From NCBI RefSeq assembly GCF_000321225.1, contig NW_004450266.1, forward strand, positions 6,408,419 through 6,472,418: a DNA stretch of 64,000 bases, read 5' to 3'. The translations under genes were made by a program, and so were the position numbers. Below, one piece after another: positions 63,476 through 64,000 of this stretch. Below the pieces are notes generated by a model, which saw only the letters and a program-made list of their open reading frames with translations, did no database searches and was not told where the DNA came from. This stretch comes from Odobenus rosmarus divergens. Lineage: Eukaryota; Chordata; Mammalia; Carnivora; Odobenidae. Every line of letters starts with the position of its first letter. Positions within the stretch are counted from its first letter, which is position 1.

Positions 63476-64000
63476 AATTTTAAATTAAATTTAAAAATTT
63501 TTTAAATTTAAACTCAAGTTCATTAACATATAGTGTAGTATTGGTTTTAGGTGTAGAATTTAGTGATTCATCACTTACATATAACACCCAGTGCTCATCC
63601 CAGCAAGTGCCCTCCTGAAGGCCCATCACCCATTTAGCGCATGCCCACCCTCCTCCCCTCCAGCAACCCTCAGTTTGTTCTCTATAGTTAAGAGTCTCTT
63701 ATGGTTTGCCTCCCTCTCTGTTTTTATCTTATTTTATTTTTCCTTCCCTGTCCCTATGCTCCTCTGTTTTGTTTTTAAAATTCCACATATGAGTGAAATC
63801 ATATGATGTTTGTCTTTCTCTGACTAATTTCGCTTAGCATAATATCCTCTAGTTCCATCCATGTTGTTGCAAATGGCAAGACTTCATTCTTTTTGACGGC
63901 TGAGTGTGTGTAAATATATACATCTCACATCTTCTTTATCCATTCATCTGTCAATGGACATTTGGGCTCTTTTCATGATTTGGCTATTGTTGGTAGTGCT
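63476..64000 (-). mobile_element. LINE-1 3' portion, antisense, running off the window
   Basis: TTCATTAACATATAGTGTAG, AACACCCAGTGCTCATCCCA, TTCGCTTAGCATAATATCCT, TTTATCCATTCATCTGTCAA: reversed L1 3' UTR and distal ORF2 continuing past 64000. Confidence 0.9.

Overview
The window looks like nuclear DNA from a caniform carnivore other than dog. It is AT-rich and carries about 26 tRNA-derived carnivore SINEs (SINEC/Can-SINE, many starting GGCGCCTGGGTGGCTCAG and ending in a CT-rich tract plus A-tail). It also has carnivore-type LINE-1 3' ends (GCACTGGGTGTTAT... in the 3' UTR) and older mammalian repeats (L1M, L2, MIR, MLT1-like LTRs, Tigger1, hAT/MER5). The SINE form fits bears, pinnipeds or mustelids better than dog or cat; I cannot name the species. 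All repeat names rest on my memory of consensus sequences, not on a database run.

One protein-coding gene is supported: the 5' part of NARS2 (mitochondrial asparaginyl-tRNA synthetase), on the minus strand. Exons 1-5 lie at 51737-51877, 48589-48698, 47648-47768, 45139-45279 and 39310-39390. They join in frame to about 198 codons (N-terminal targeting peptide, OB-fold anticodon-binding domain and class II motif 1), about 41% of the expected ~477-residue protein. The GC/CpG-rich promoter is at about 51.73-52.42 kb and holds four tandem TGACGT hexamers. The catalytic-core exons should lie to the left, outside the window; I found none in 1-39309, which I read as part of a very long intron 5.

Layout: 1-39.3 kb is intron 5, densely packed with nested repeats. 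It includes an RPL17 processed pseudogene (about 11.44-12.07 kb) inside an older L1, and a Tigger1 DNA transposon relic (14.9-16.8 kb). 39.3-52.0 kb is the NARS2 5' exon cluster, with a U6 snRNA retrocopy in intron 4 (44.43 kb). 52.4-64 kb is upstream intergenic sequence with L1, SINE, MIR and MER5 copies, a 97-bp x3 minisatellite (62.0 kb) and an L1 insertion that appears to carry a ~315-bp 3' transduction (56.43-56.93 kb).

No CRISPR array, operon or novel multi-gene system is visible. The most interesting signals are records of mutation and retrotransposition: the 3' transduction, a SINE carrying a ~48-bp insertion apparently patched from two nearby downstream sequences, an L1 insert with a foreign GC-rich 5' end, perfect palindromes, and the promoter hexamer array.
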